Part shown: positions 8,211-17,155 of the stretch, in pieces
Layout of the letters: every line of letters starts with the position of its first letter
Numbering within the stretch: position 1 is the first letter of the stretch
From: JASLDZ01 sp964244065
GTDB lineage: Bacteria > Pseudomonadota > Alphaproteobacteria > Caulobacterales > Caulobacteraceae
Assembly (NCBI GenBank): GCA_964244065.1
Contig: CAXTHH010000008.1
Coordinates: 15,946 to 79,945 of the forward strand
Direction: 5' to 3'
Length of the DNA stretch: 64,000 bases
Program-made: the position numbers and the translations under genes
The notes under the pieces: generated by a model
Told to the model about the DNA's origin: nothing
The model's input: only the letters and a program-made list of their open reading frames with translations
Databases searched by the model: none

Positions 8211-9425
8211 CTAGGCGGGCTCGGCGTGTGTCCGCTTCGTCACACCTTCGTCACGGCCCAGGCGTCGGCGCCGCGCGAGCCACAGGGCGCCGGCCAGCGT
8301 GGCGCAGACGCTGCCGGCCAGCACGCCCACCCGCGCCTCCGCCCCCAGCACCGGCCGCCCCTCGAACGCGAGCGCGGCCAGGTAGAGGCTCATGGTGAAG
8401 CCCACCCCGCAGAGCAGGGCCGCCCCGGCCATGTCGCCCCAGCCCACGCCCGCGGGCCGCCGCGCCAGACCCGTGCGCACGGCCAGCCAGGAGGCGCCCA
8501 GAACGCCGACCGGCTTGCCGATCACCAGCGCCAGCGCCGTGCCCGTCGCCACCGGCCCGAACGCGTCCGACCAGGAGAGGCCGCCCAGCCGCAGGCCGGT
8601 CGCCGCGAAGGCGAACAGCGGCAGCACGCCCCAGGCGACGTAGGGGTGCAGCGCCTCCGACACCCGCTCCAGCACGCCGCGCTCGCCCGGCCGGCGCGGC
8701 CGGAGGGGCACGCACAGGGCGGCGGCGACGCCGGCCACCGAGGGGCTCACCCCCGAGCGCAGCGTCAGCGCCCACAGCACCGCGGCGGCGGCCACGAACA
8801 GCGTGGCGGGCGCGCTCCGCCAGCGGCCGAGCACCGCCAGGAAGCCGAGCGCGCCGAGCGCCCCGCCCAGCGCCGCGTAGTCGAGCTCGCGCGTGAACAG
8901 CACCGCGATTAACACCACGGCGCCCAGGTCGTCCACCACCGCCAGGGCCAGCAGGAAGGTGCGCAGCGCCGCGGGCGCGCCCCGGCCCGCGACGGCCAGG
9001 GCCGCCAGGGCGAACGCGATGTCCGTCGCCACGGGCGTGGGCCAGCCGCGCGCCGCCTCGGCGCCTCCGCCGGCGTTCACCGCCAGGTACACGGCGGCGG
9101 GCGCGGCCATGCCGCCCACCGCCGCGAGAACCGGAAGCGCCAGGCGGCGCGGGGAGGAGAGCTCGCCCTTCAACGCCTCGTACTTGATCTCAAGGCCGAC
9201 GACGAAGAAGAACAGCGTCATCAGCCCCTCCTTGATCCAGTCGAGGACGGAGAGCGTCACGCCCCAGCCGCCGAGCCTGACCGGGACCTCCGCCGCCAGC
9301 CAGCCGAAGTAGGCGGTCGACCAGGGGCTGTTGGCGGCCGTCATGCCGACCACCGCCGCCGCGGCCAGGATCGCGCCCCCGGCCGTCTCGGTCTTCAGGA
9401 AGTCGAGGGTCAGGCGGCGGGCCAT
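8211..9425 (-). CDS. nhaA: Na+/H+ antiporter NhaA
   Basis: NhaA exchanges cytoplasmic Na+ for external H+ across the inner membrane and supports salt and alkali tolerance. The 404-residue product has about twelve hydrophobic helices. It contains the diagnostic motifs FFFVVGLEIK, ATDIAFALA and the ion-binding Asp pair in AVVDDLGAV, plus GFTMSLYLAALAF near the end. Length fits the family (about 390-440). It is divergent from selO, and the 114-nt gap would hold both promoters. No adjacent regulator is seen. Confidence 0.95.
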   Translation of the reverse strand: MARRLTLDFLKTETAGGAILAAAAVVGMTAANSPWSTAYFGWLAAEVPVRLGGWGVTLSVLDWIKEGLMTLFFFVVGLEIKYEALKGELSSPRRLALPVLAAVGGMAAPAAVYLAVNAGGGAEAARGWPTPVATDIAFALAALAVAGRGAPAALRTFLLALAVVDDLGAVVLIAVLFTRELDYAALGGALGALGFLAVLGRWRSAPATLFVAAAAVLWALTLRSGVSPSVAGVAAALCVPLRPRRPGERGVLERVSEALHPYVAWGVLPLFAFAATGLRLGGLSWSDAFGPVATGTALALVIGKPVGVLGASWLAVRTGLARRPAGVGWGDMAGAALLCGVGFTMSLYLAALAFEGRPVLGAEARVGVLAGSVCATLAGALWLARRRRLGRDEGVTKRTHAEPA

Positions 9426-9539
9426 CGGCGCTCCCGGATCGGCGGTTGAGGGCGAGGTGCAGCGCTATCGACGCTTCTAAGCTGGCTCAAGCGGACTCGC
9501 GCTCGGCCCCCAACCGCGGGTTCGCGCGTATGGAGGGGC

Positions 9540-10928
9540 GTGCCCGTCGATCCCGCTTACCGCCCCGAGCCCGCCTTCGCCGCGCTCGGCCCCGAGTTCT
9601 CCGACGCCGTGCCGCCGGCCGCCTTCCCCGAGCTGATCCCGCGGTTCTGGAACGGGCGGGCGGCGGCGAGCCTCGGGCTCGACGACCTGACCGTGCAGGA
9701 GCGCGCCGCGCACTTCGGCCGGTTCGAGCCCCTGCCGGGCCAGCCCGGGCCGAGGGCCATGCGCTACCACGGCCACCAGTTCCGCACCTACAACCCCGAC
9801 CTGGGCGACGGCCGCGGCTTCCTCGCCGCCCAGCTGCGGGCGGAGGACGGGCGCCTGCTCGACCTCGGGACCAAGGGGTCGGGCACGACGCCCTGGTCGC
9901 GCTCGGGCGACGGACGGCTGACCCTGAAGGGCGGCGTGCGCGAGGTGCTGGCCGCCGCCATGCTGGAGCGCCAGGGCGTGCCCACCAGCCGCGCCTTCGC
10001 GCTGTACGAGACCGGCGAGGCGCTGGAGCGCGGCGACGAGCCGAGCCCCACGCGCTCGGCCGTGCTCACCCGCCTGTCGTGGAGCCACGTGCGGTTCGGG
10101 ACCTTCCAGCGCCTGGCCTACTTCGACCGGGCCGACCTGATGGCGGCGCTGATCGACCACGTGGTCGAGCTCTACTATCCCGAGCTCCTGCCGCTGGAGG
10201 GCGCGGCGGCCCGCGCGCCGGCGCTCCTGGAGGCGGTGGGCGCGCGCACCGCCGCGATGCTGGCGGGCTGGATGGCGGCGGGCTTCGTGCACGGCGTGCT
10301 CAACACCGACAACATGAACATCAACGGAGAGAGCTTCGACTACGGGCCCTGGCGCTGGCTGCCGTACTCGGACCCGGAGTTCACGGCCGCCTACTTCGAC
10401 CACACGCGCCTCTACGCCTTCGGCCGCCAGCCGCACGCGGTGTTCTGGAACCTGCAGCAGTTGGCGGCGACCCTGACGCTGGTGGAGCCCGACAAGGACG
10501 CCCTGCTGGCCGCGCTGAACGCCTTCGCCCCGGCCTACCGGCGCGCACTGGCCGACGCCATCCTTCGGCGGCTGGGCGTGGCCTCCGCCGGTGACGACGC
10601 GGCCGACGAGGCGCTGGCCGAGGCCGTGTTCGCCGCCCTGGCCGAGGGCGGGCCCGAGTTGCGCTGGGAGCCTCTGTTCCACGACTGGCGGGGCGGCCGG
10701 GCGGCGGAGGACCGCGCCATGACCGGCCCGCGCGCCGCCCTCTACGCCGGCGAGGCCGCCCGCGCGTTCCGCGAGCGCCTGCGCGCCCACGCGCCTATCG
10801 CCCCGCCGACGGAAGGCGAGCCGGAGGAAATGCTGATCGACGAGGTGGAGGCGATCTGGGCCGCCATCGCCGAGCAGGACGACTGGGCGCCGCTGGAGGC
10901 CAAGCTCACTCGCCTGATCGCTCCCTGA
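9540..10928 (+). CDS. selO: Protein adenylyltransferase SelO (UPF0061)
   Basis: SelO proteins are pseudokinase-fold enzymes that transfer AMP from ATP to protein side chains and are linked to redox homeostasis. The 462-residue product carries the family core: RYHGHQFRTYNPDLGDG, then GTKGSGTTPWSR and GDGRLTLKGGVREVL, the ATP-binding region, and further on HGVLNTDNMNINGESFDYGP. Length is slightly below the usual 480-490. The start is uncertain: the GTG has GGAGGGG ending only 1 nt upstream, too close, but no better in-frame start is seen. A family-B repeat begins at its stop codon. Confidence 0.93.
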   Translation: MPVDPAYRPEPAFAALGPEFSDAVPPAAFPELIPRFWNGRAAASLGLDDLTVQERAAHFGRFEPLPGQPGPRAMRYHGHQFRTYNPDLGDGRGFLAAQLRAEDGRLLDLGTKGSGTTPWSRSGDGRLTLKGGVREVLAAAMLERQGVPTSRAFALYETGEALERGDEPSPTRSAVLTRLSWSHVRFGTFQRLAYFDRADLMAALIDHVVELYYPELLPLEGAAARAPALLEAVGARTAAMLAGWMAAGFVHGVLNTDNMNINGESFDYGPWRWLPYSDPEFTAAYFDHTRLYAFGRQPHAVFWNLQQLAATLTLVEPDKDALLAALNAFAPAYRRALADAILRRLGVASAGDDAADEALAEAVFAALAEGGPELRWEPLFHDWRGGRAAEDRAMTGPRAALYAGEAARAFRERLRAHAPIAPPTEGEPEEMLIDEVEAIWAAIAEQDDWAPLEAKLTRLIAP

Positions 10929-11040
10929 CCTTCCCCGCTGGCGGGGGAGGGGTTCCGCAACGCTGGACAGATCGGCGTCACCCCCTCCGTCACGCACCTG
11001 CGGCGCGCGCCACCTCCCCCGCGAGCGGGGGAGGTCCGGC
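10926..11040. repeat. Family-B hairpin pair between selO and dps
   Basis: Two G/C-rich hairpins about 60 nt apart. The first is at about 10930-10950 (CCCCGC...GCGGGG). The second is perfect at 11012-11035: ACCTCCCCC, loop GCGAGC, GGGGGAGGT, followed by CCGG. The element starts with the selO stop codon (TGACCTTCC). The same ACCTCC..GGAGGT-CCGG design recurs at 25021-25056 and in part at 29-44. It may act as a terminator or as a repeated extragenic palindrome. Confidence 0.6.
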
Positions 11041-11128
11041 CGGAACCGCGCCGCCGCCGATCACGTTTCCGCGCCGACCCCGACCTGCGCGCGAGCGGGC
11101 GCTCCCGCTCGCCCCGATGGAGACCACC

Positions 11129-11737
11129 ATGGCCAAAGACGTCGCCGACGAAGCCCAGCCGCAGCTCCACTCCAACTGGCGCGTGATCCAGGAGTGGGAA
11201 ACGCTGAAGGAGCTGCCCCTCGCCCTGCCTGACAACGTCCGTCAGAAGAGCGTGGCCGACCTGAACCAGATTCTGGCCGACACGATGATGCTGCGCGACC
11301 TGTACAAGAAGGCGCACTGGCAGATCTCGGGCGCGACCTTCTATTCGCTGCACCTTCTGCTCGACAAGCACTACGAAGCGCAGGCCGAAGCGGTGGACAC
11401 GATCGCCGAGCGCATCATGTCCCTGGGCGGCCTCAGCTACGCCACCCCGCACGACGTGGCGGAGAGGACCAGCCTGCAGCGCCCGCCGCTCGGCCGTGAG
11501 GACGTGCCCTCCAACCTCCAGCGTCTGCTGGAGGCGCACCGCAAGTGCCTGGCCTTCATGCGCCCCGCGGCGTCCGAGGCGGCCGAGCGCGGCGACGACG
11601 GCACCAACGACCTCATCGTCTCCGACCTGCTCCGCACGCACGAGATGCAGGTCTGGTTCCTGGCCGAACACCTGGCCGCCACCCGCCTGCTGCCCGAGGA
11701 GAGCCGCGAGGCGGGCAACCAGCCGCCCGTACGGTAG
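11129..11737 (+). CDS. dps: Dps-family ferritin-like DNA-protection protein
   Basis: Dps forms dodecameric cages that bind DNA and oxidise and store iron, protecting against peroxide and starvation. The 202-residue product has the ferritin-like four-helix bundle. The inter-subunit ferroxidase ligands are recognisable in KKAHWQISG, LLLDKHYEAQ and DTIAERIMSLGG. The Lys/Asp/Gln-rich N-terminus could contact DNA. The second ATG (11129) is preferred because GGAGA lies 5 nt upstream; an ATG at 11117 would add four residues. The gene is monocistronic between repeat elements. The subgroup resembles longer, about 200-residue Dps-like proteins rather than the 167-residue E. coli form. Confidence 0.9.
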   Translation: MAKDVADEAQPQLHSNWRVIQEWETLKELPLALPDNVRQKSVADLNQILADTMMLRDLYKKAHWQISGATFYSLHLLLDKHYEAQAEAVDTIAERIMSLGGLSYATPHDVAERTSLQRPPLGREDVPSNLQRLLEAHRKCLAFMRPAASEAAERGDDGTNDLIVSDLLRTHEMQVWFLAEHLAATRLLPEESREAGNQPPVR

Positions 11738-11755
11738 CGAACCGCGTCGAGATGT

Positions 11756-11773
11756 CCCCGGCCTCGGCCGGGG
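11756..11773. terminator. Possible terminator hairpin after dps
   Basis: CCCCGGC, loop CTCG, GCCGGGG: a perfect 7-bp stem 18 nt downstream of the dps stop. It has no T-run, so factor-independent termination is only possible. The remaining gap to 11919 shows no gene. Confidence 0.4.
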
Positions 11774-11919
11774 GCTTAGGGTGGGGTTGGTGCGCCGCTC
11801 GGCGCGTCGCCGGGCTTGTCGTGTCGCTGTCGTGTCGCCGAATCCACCTGTCGCGACACGCGGCGGCGAGCTTGCCGGCGTGACATACCCTTCGCGCGCC
11901 CCGCCGCTAAGGTGACGCC

Positions 11920-14022
11920 ATGCGCAGACTCGCCCTGACCCTCGCCGGCCTCGCCGGCGCCTTCGTCTCCGCCGCCGCCCTCGCCCAGACCGCCGGGGTC
12001 GATCCCTTCATCTGGCTGGAGGACATCGAGGCCCCCCGCTCGCTGGAGTGGGTGAAGGCGCAGAATGCGAAGACGGCCCCCGTGCTGGAGGGCGACCGCC
12101 GCTACGAGACCTTCCGGCGCGAGGCCTACGCCATCCTCACCTCGCCCGACCGCATCCCGGAGCCGGAGTTCCTGGGCGAGGGCCTCGCCAATTTCTGGCA
12201 GGACGCGGCCCATCCCAAGGGCGTCTGGCGGCGGACCACCGTCGCCGGCTACCGCCAGGCGACGCCGCCCTGGGAGACGCTGCTGGACCTCGACGCCCTC
12301 GGCAAGGCGGAGGGCCGGAACCTGATCTGGAAGGGGGCGACCTGCCTGCCGCCCGCCGAGCGCCGCTGCCTCGTGCGCCTGTCGGACGGCGGCACGGACG
12401 CGGTGGAGCTGCGCGAGTTCGACACCGGGACCCGGCGCTTCGTCGACGGCGGCTTCCGCCTGCCCTCCGACAAGCAGAACGCCGACTGGCTGGACGCCGA
12501 CACCCTGGTGGTCAGCCGCGACTGGTCGGGGACGGGCGCCGACCTGACGCGCTCGAACTACCCCTACATCGTCAAGACGGTGAAGCGGGGCCAGCCGCTC
12601 TCGGCCGCCACCGAGATCTACCGTGGCCAGAAGAGCGACGTGCGCGCCGACGCCCGCGTGCTGCGGGAGGCGGGCGGCAATGTGCGCGCCCTGGTGGCCA
12701 ACCGCGGCGTCTCCTTCTTCGAGAGCCAGAGCTTCCTGCTCACGTCGCGAGGACCCACGCCGCTGCCGCTTCCGCGCAAGGTGCAGCTGGTGGGGCTGGT
12801 GGACGGCAAGCTGGCCTTCCACGTCCGCGAGGCCTTCGCCGGCCAGCCGGCGGGCGCGCTCCTGGCCTATGACATGGCGGCGCTGGAGCGCGACCCGGCC
12901 TCAGCCAAGGCCGAGTTGATCACCGCGCCCGGGCCGACCCAGGCGATCCAGTCGGTGCGCCGCACACGCGACCGGCTGCTGGTCACGCTGCTGGACGACG
13001 TGAAGGGCGCGGTGGACGCCTACGCCCACGGCCCCGGCGGCTGGACGCGCGCCCGGGTGGCGTTGCCGAAGGACTCGGCCGTGGTGGTCAAGGACACGTC
13101 GAGCGACAGCGACCGCTTCTTCGTCTCCACCGAGGGCTTCCTGACGCCGCCCACCCTGTGGCTGGGCGACGCGGCGGCCGCCAAGGCGACCGAGCTGCGC
13201 CGGCTGCCCGCCAAGTTCGACGGGTCGAGGCACCTCGTCGAGCAGCGCTTCGCCACGAGCGCGGACGGCACGCGCGTGCCCTACTGGCTGGTGCGCCCCA
13301 AGGCGATGAAGCGGGACGGCGCGACCCCCACCCAGATGTTCGGCTACGGCGGCTTCGAGCTCGCCGAGACGCCCGTCTACAAGCCCGAGATGGGCAGGCT
13401 GTGGCTGGAGCGCGGCGGCGCCTACGTCATGGCCAACCTGCGCGGCGGCGGCGAGTACGGCCCGCGCTGGCATGAGGCGGCGCTGCGCGAGAACCGCCAG
13501 CGCGCCTTCGACGACTTCGCCGCCATCGCCCGTGACCTGGCCCAGACGGGCGTGGCCGACGCGAACCACCTGGGCATCTACGGCCGCTCCAACGGCGGCG
13601 TGCTGACCACCGTGTCGATGACTCAGCATCCCGAGCTCTTCAAGGCGGTGGTGGTGGAGAGCCCGCTGGTGGACATGCTGCGCTATCACAAGCTCTCGGC
13701 CGGCGCCTCGTGGGTGGCCGAGTACGGCGACCCCGACGTGCCCGCCGACGCGGCGTTCATCTCGAAGTACGACGGCTACCTGGCCGTGAAGCCCGGGACG
13801 AGGCTGCCGGAGCCCTACGTGACCACCAACACCAGGGACGACCGGGTGCACCCCGGCCACGCGCGCAAGTTCGCCGCCAAGATGGCGGCGACGGGGCATC
13901 CGGTGCTCTACTATGAGAACACCTTCGGCGGGCACGCCAACGACGCCGACCCCGAGCTGAACGCGCGCCGCTGGGCGCGCCACTACGTCTATCTCAGCCG
14001 CAAGCTGATGGACGGCCTATGA
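11920..14022 (+). CDS. Secreted prolyl oligopeptidase (S9A family)
   Basis: A serine peptidase that cleaves short peptides after proline. It is 700 residues long with a signal peptide (residues 1-22, ending ALAQ), so it is periplasmic. WLEDIE at about residue 31 is the classic N-terminal S9A motif; a seven-bladed propeller occupies the middle. The C-terminal alpha/beta-hydrolase domain has the catalytic triad: Ser557 in GRSNGG, Asp640 in RDDRVHPGH and His672 in GGHAN, close to the numbering of porcine POP (554/641/680). A strong hairpin terminator follows at once. It lies amid a run of peptidase genes, although none shares an operon with it. Confidence 0.94.
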   Translation: MRRLALTLAGLAGAFVSAAALAQTAGVDPFIWLEDIEAPRSLEWVKAQNAKTAPVLEGDRRYETFRREAYAILTSPDRIPEPEFLGEGLANFWQDAAHPKGVWRRTTVAGYRQATPPWETLLDLDALGKAEGRNLIWKGATCLPPAERRCLVRLSDGGTDAVELREFDTGTRRFVDGGFRLPSDKQNADWLDADTLVVSRDWSGTGADLTRSNYPYIVKTVKRGQPLSAATEIYRGQKSDVRADARVLREAGGNVRALVANRGVSFFESQSFLLTSRGPTPLPLPRKVQLVGLVDGKLAFHVREAFAGQPAGALLAYDMAALERDPASAKAELITAPGPTQAIQSVRRTRDRLLVTLLDDVKGAVDAYAHGPGGWTRARVALPKDSAVVVKDTSSDSDRFFVSTEGFLTPPTLWLGDAAAAKATELRRLPAKFDGSRHLVEQRFATSADGTRVPYWLVRPKAMKRDGATPTQMFGYGGFELAETPVYKPEMGRLWLERGGAYVMANLRGGGEYGPRWHEAALRENRQRAFDDFAAIARDLAQTGVADANHLGIYGRSNGGVLTTVSMTQHPELFKAVVVESPLVDMLRYHKLSAGASWVAEYGDPDVPADAAFISKYDGYLAVKPGTRLPEPYVTTNTRDDRVHPGHARKFAAKMAATGHPVLYYENTFGGHANDADPELNARRWARHYVYLSRKLMDGL

Positions 14023-14052
14023 TCGGAGGAGGGGGCGCGTCCCCTCCTCCGA
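14023..14052. terminator. Bidirectional terminator hairpin
   Basis: A perfect 12-bp stem, TCGGAGGAGGGG paired with CCCCTCCTCCGA, with loop GCGCGT, sits between the convergent oligopeptidase and SDR genes. It starts one base after the upstream stop codon. No T-run follows, but the symmetry and position favour termination from both sides. Confidence 0.7.
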
Positions 14053-14058
14053 TCAGGG

Positions 14059-14862
14059 TCACTTCTGGCCGGAGCCGGGCTCGGCCATGCCGCGATGCAT
14101 CTCGGCCAGGGCGCTGTCCGGCGTGACCGCGGCCACGGCGCCCTGCAGCTTGTTCTTCAGGCCGTGGATGGCGTCGCCGTCGCCGCGCATCAGGGCGTCG
14201 AAGCCGGTCCTGGCCACGTCCGCCGGGTCGTCCTTCTTGTCGTCCTGGCCGACCTTGGTGTCCATCAGGTCGCCGCGCTTGAAGAACTCGGTGTCCGTGG
14301 GGCCGGGCATCAACGCGGTCACGCTCACGCCCGTGTCCTTCAGCTCGTTGCGCAGGGCGAAGCTGAAGGAGTGCAGGAACGACTTGGTCCCGTTGTAGAC
14401 GGCCTGGAAGCTGCCGGGCATCAGGGCGGCGATGGACGAGGTGATCAGGATCTTGCCCTGGCCGCGCTGGCGCATGTCGTTGCCGACGTGGTGGATCAGG
14501 TGGACGGTGGAGGTCACGTTCACGTTGATCACGTCGAACACCCGGTCCAGGTCCTGGTCCAGGAAGCCGTGGCCCAGGCCGATGCCCGCGTTGGCGCACA
14601 GCACGTCCACCGGCCCGAGCTCGCGGGCCTTGGCCACGATGTCCTCGACGCCCTCGGGTCCGGCGAGGTCGGCCGTGACGGTCTCCACGCGGCCGCCCTG
14701 GCTCTGCAGACCCTGCGCGGCCTCCTGGAGCTTGGGGCCTTCCTCGGCGGTGATGAGCAGGTCGTAGCCGTGCTGGGCGAACTGCTTGGCGAGTTCGTAA
14801 CCGATGCCGGTGGAAGCTCCGGTGACGAGGGCGAGCGGGCGGCGGCCCTGGGTGTCGGCCAT
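14059..14862 (-). CDS. Short-chain dehydrogenase/reductase
   Basis: A 267-residue classical SDR. The Rossmann cofactor motif TGASTGIGYELA lies near the N-terminus, NAGIG in mid-protein, and the catalytic triad appears as Ser in ITSSIAAL with YNGTKSF (Tyr-x-x-x-Lys). PGPTDTEFF follows the active site. The first strand ends in the basic/acidic pattern of NADP-preferring relatives, but cofactor is not certain. The ATG has AGGAG 8 nt upstream; longer upstream starts are not needed. It resembles the DltE/YqjQ-like SDRs of unknown substrate. Convergent with the prolyl oligopeptidase. Confidence 0.88.
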   Translation of the reverse strand: MADTQGRRPLALVTGASTGIGYELAKQFAQHGYDLLITAEEGPKLQEAAQGLQSQGGRVETVTADLAGPEGVEDIVAKARELGPVDVLCANAGIGLGHGFLDQDLDRVFDVINVNVTSTVHLIHHVGNDMRQRGQGKILITSSIAALMPGSFQAVYNGTKSFLHSFSFALRNELKDTGVSVTALMPGPTDTEFFKRGDLMDTKVGQDDKKDDPADVARTGFDALMRGDGDAIHGLKNKLQGAVAAVTPDSALAEMHRGMAEPGSGQK

Positions 14863-15026
14863 GGGGTGTCTCCTGGGGGTGGAAGGCGTCCCCGCTCCAA
14901 CCCGGGCCGCGCAACGGCGGTTCCTCGGCCCGCGGCGGCTGGTCGCGGGTGCTAGCGCTTCCACCGCCGCAGCCCCAGACTGCTTGCGGGGGCGGGATGT
15001 CGGCGTGAGTAGGCGAGCGGAGCCCC

Positions 15027-17090
15027 ATGTGCGCGATCTGTGAGGCCCTTGGCCGTTCGGCGGCCGAAACCGCGGCCACGCACGCCGGGTTCGCCGTGAC
15101 CGGAGGCGACACGCCTGTGCCGGAGGCCGAGACCTATCCGGGTGGCTCGACCGCGCCGAACGGCAAGCCGGTCGACACGCTGGACCAGGCGATCGCTGCG
15201 CTGACGCGCTCAAACAGCCGCTGGATCTCCGGATCGACGATCTCGTTCAGTTTCTACGACACGGCCCCGTCGGGCTTGCCTGCCGATGTCGCGTTCGCAC
15301 CCCTATCGGATGTAGAGAAGACCTACGCCCGCCTGGGCTTCGCCGCCATCTCCGACATTTCGAGTCTAAAGTTCGTCGAAGCTCAGAACTTCGGGGTTTA
15401 CGGGCGAGACTCTGCGAGCATCAGTTTCTACCAGAACACAGCCGCCCCGGATTACGTCTGGGGCTCGACCGTTCGTTACACGAGCGGCTTCGCCACCATC
15501 AGGGCTGCGGCCATCGAGATCAGTTCGACCGCGGTCGCCACCCGGCGCTGGTTCGTCGGCGGCTACAACGCGCTGGCCACCATCCACGAGATCCTGCACG
15601 CGGTCGGGCTGTCGCATCCGGGCGACTACAACGCCAACGGCTCGACGATCACCTACGCCAAGGACGCGACCTACTACCAGGACAGCCGGCAGTACACGGT
15701 GATGTCCTACTTCGATCCGACCAGCACGGGCGCCAACTTCACGCCGCCGACGGAGAGCGCGTCCTACTCGCTGGCCACGCTCGGCTTGCACGACATCGCC
15801 GCGGTCCAGAAGCTCTACGGCGCGAACACGACCACGCGCACCGGCGACACGGTCTACGGCTACAACTCGACCGCGGGGCTGGAGGCGTACGACGCCACCC
15901 TGAACAAGACGCCCGCCTACGCCATCTGGGACGCGGGCGGGAACGACACGCTGGACTTCTCGGGCTCGGCCTACGCCTCGCGCATCGACCTGCGCGAGGG
16001 CGAGTTCAGCGACGTCCTTGGCATGATCGGCAACATCGCCATCGCCTACGGCGCGGTGATCGAGAACGCCATCGGGGGCCCGCTCGCGGACACGCTCACG
16101 GGCAACGCCGTCGCCAACGTGCTCAAGGGCGGCGCGGGCGCCGACGTGCTGAGCGGCCTGGGCGGCGCCGACGTCCTGGACGGCGGCGACGGGGCCGACA
16201 CGGCGCTCTACTATGGCGCGTCGACCGACTACGACTGGTTCCGCGGCGCCGACGGCGCATGGACCGTCAGCGACGGCCGCGCCGTGAACGTGGACGGCGT
16301 GGACCGGCTGGTCTCCATCGAGAAGCTCACCTTCACCGACCGCAGCGTCGAGCTGCGCGACCTGTCGCCCAGCGAGCTGGTGGCGCAGGCCTACCAGAAC
16401 CTGCTGCGCGTGGCGCCTGCGGGCGCGGACCTGGGCTTCGTCACGGCCCTGCAGGCCGACGTGGTTGCGGGCCGGGTGACGCTGGACTCCGCCTACAGGC
16501 AGATCGCGGCGCGCACGCTCTCCACCACCTCGGTGGCCACGCTGTCCTACGAGTTCTTCACGGGGGCGACGCCGAGCAAGGCGGGGCTGGACTATCTGGT
16601 CTCGACCGGCGGCGGCAACGCCAACAACCTGAATTCGCCCTATTACCAGGGCTTCTCCACCGAGAACCGATTCATCAACTTCTCGGTCAACCTCGGCAAA
16701 CTGGGCGAGGGCAAGGCGGCCTTCACTTCGGCCTACGGCGCGCTGACGCTATTCGACGCCACCCGCGCCGCCTACAAGACCATCTTCGGCGCGACCCCCA
16801 CCGACGACAAGATCCACGCCATCCTCGATCCGACCTTCGACCTGGGCGGAAGCACGCTCAGCCGGGCGGACTACTTCGCCTACTACGGCCAGGACGGGGC
16901 GAACGGGCTCGGGACGAAGGCGGCCATGGTGGGCTGGCTCCTGGGCGAGGCGGCCAAGGCGGACACCGGAGCCTACGCCCGGGCTAACGACGCCTTCCTG
17001 GTCGACCTGGCCGACGGGGCCCGCAACCGGGTGGACCTGATCGGCGTGTACGGCGGCGTGGCCGCAACCGACACGCCGGTCGGCGGCTGA
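15027..17090 (+). CDS. RTX metalloprotease (M10 serralysin-like) with DUF4214-type C-terminus
   Basis: A secreted zinc protease of 687 residues without a classical signal peptide, as expected for type I secretion. The zinc motif HEILHAVGLSH is at 187-197 and the Met-turn VMSYFD near 226. Serralysin-type calcium-binding repeats follow (GNAVANVLKGGAGADVLSGL and GGADVLDGGDGAD, about 352-395). A C-terminal alpha-helical region, about 440-687, is DUF4214-like and resembles extensions in caulobacter S-layer-associated proteins such as SapA. The N-terminus MCAICEALG holds an unusual CxxC. The catalytic part is visibly AT-richer than its neighbours. No ABC/HlyD/TolC type I genes are in the window, so its exporter must be elsewhere. 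Confidence 0.88.
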   Translation: MCAICEALGRSAAETAATHAGFAVTGGDTPVPEAETYPGGSTAPNGKPVDTLDQAIAALTRSNSRWISGSTISFSFYDTAPSGLPADVAFAPLSDVEKTYARLGFAAISDISSLKFVEAQNFGVYGRDSASISFYQNTAAPDYVWGSTVRYTSGFATIRAAAIEISSTAVATRRWFVGGYNALATIHEILHAVGLSHPGDYNANGSTITYAKDATYYQDSRQYTVMSYFDPTSTGANFTPPTESASYSLATLGLHDIAAVQKLYGANTTTRTGDTVYGYNSTAGLEAYDATLNKTPAYAIWDAGGNDTLDFSGSAYASRIDLREGEFSDVLGMIGNIAIAYGAVIENAIGGPLADTLTGNAVANVLKGGAGADVLSGLGGADVLDGGDGADTALYYGASTDYDWFRGADGAWTVSDGRAVNVDGVDRLVSIEKLTFTDRSVELRDLSPSELVAQAYQNLLRVAPAGADLGFVTALQADVVAGRVTLDSAYRQIAARTLSTTSVATLSYEFFTGATPSKAGLDYLVSTGGGNANNLNSPYYQGFSTENRFINFSVNLGKLGEGKAAFTSAYGALTLFDATRAAYKTIFGATPTDDKIHAILDPTFDLGGSTLSRADYFAYYGQDGANGLGTKAAMVGWLLGEAAKADTGAYARANDAFLVDLADGARNRVDLIGVYGGVAATDTPVGG

Positions 17091-17155
17091 CGGCTCCGCT
17101 TCCGGCGAGGCCCGCCGACGCGCTAGGGTCTCCTTCCACCCGAACGGACCTTCCT

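Noticed and set aside
5694..8912. 1072-codon plus-strand frame opposite the TonB receptor and nhaA
   Set aside because: Low-complexity Val/Ala/Arg/Gly translation without domains; the minus-strand genes are certain.
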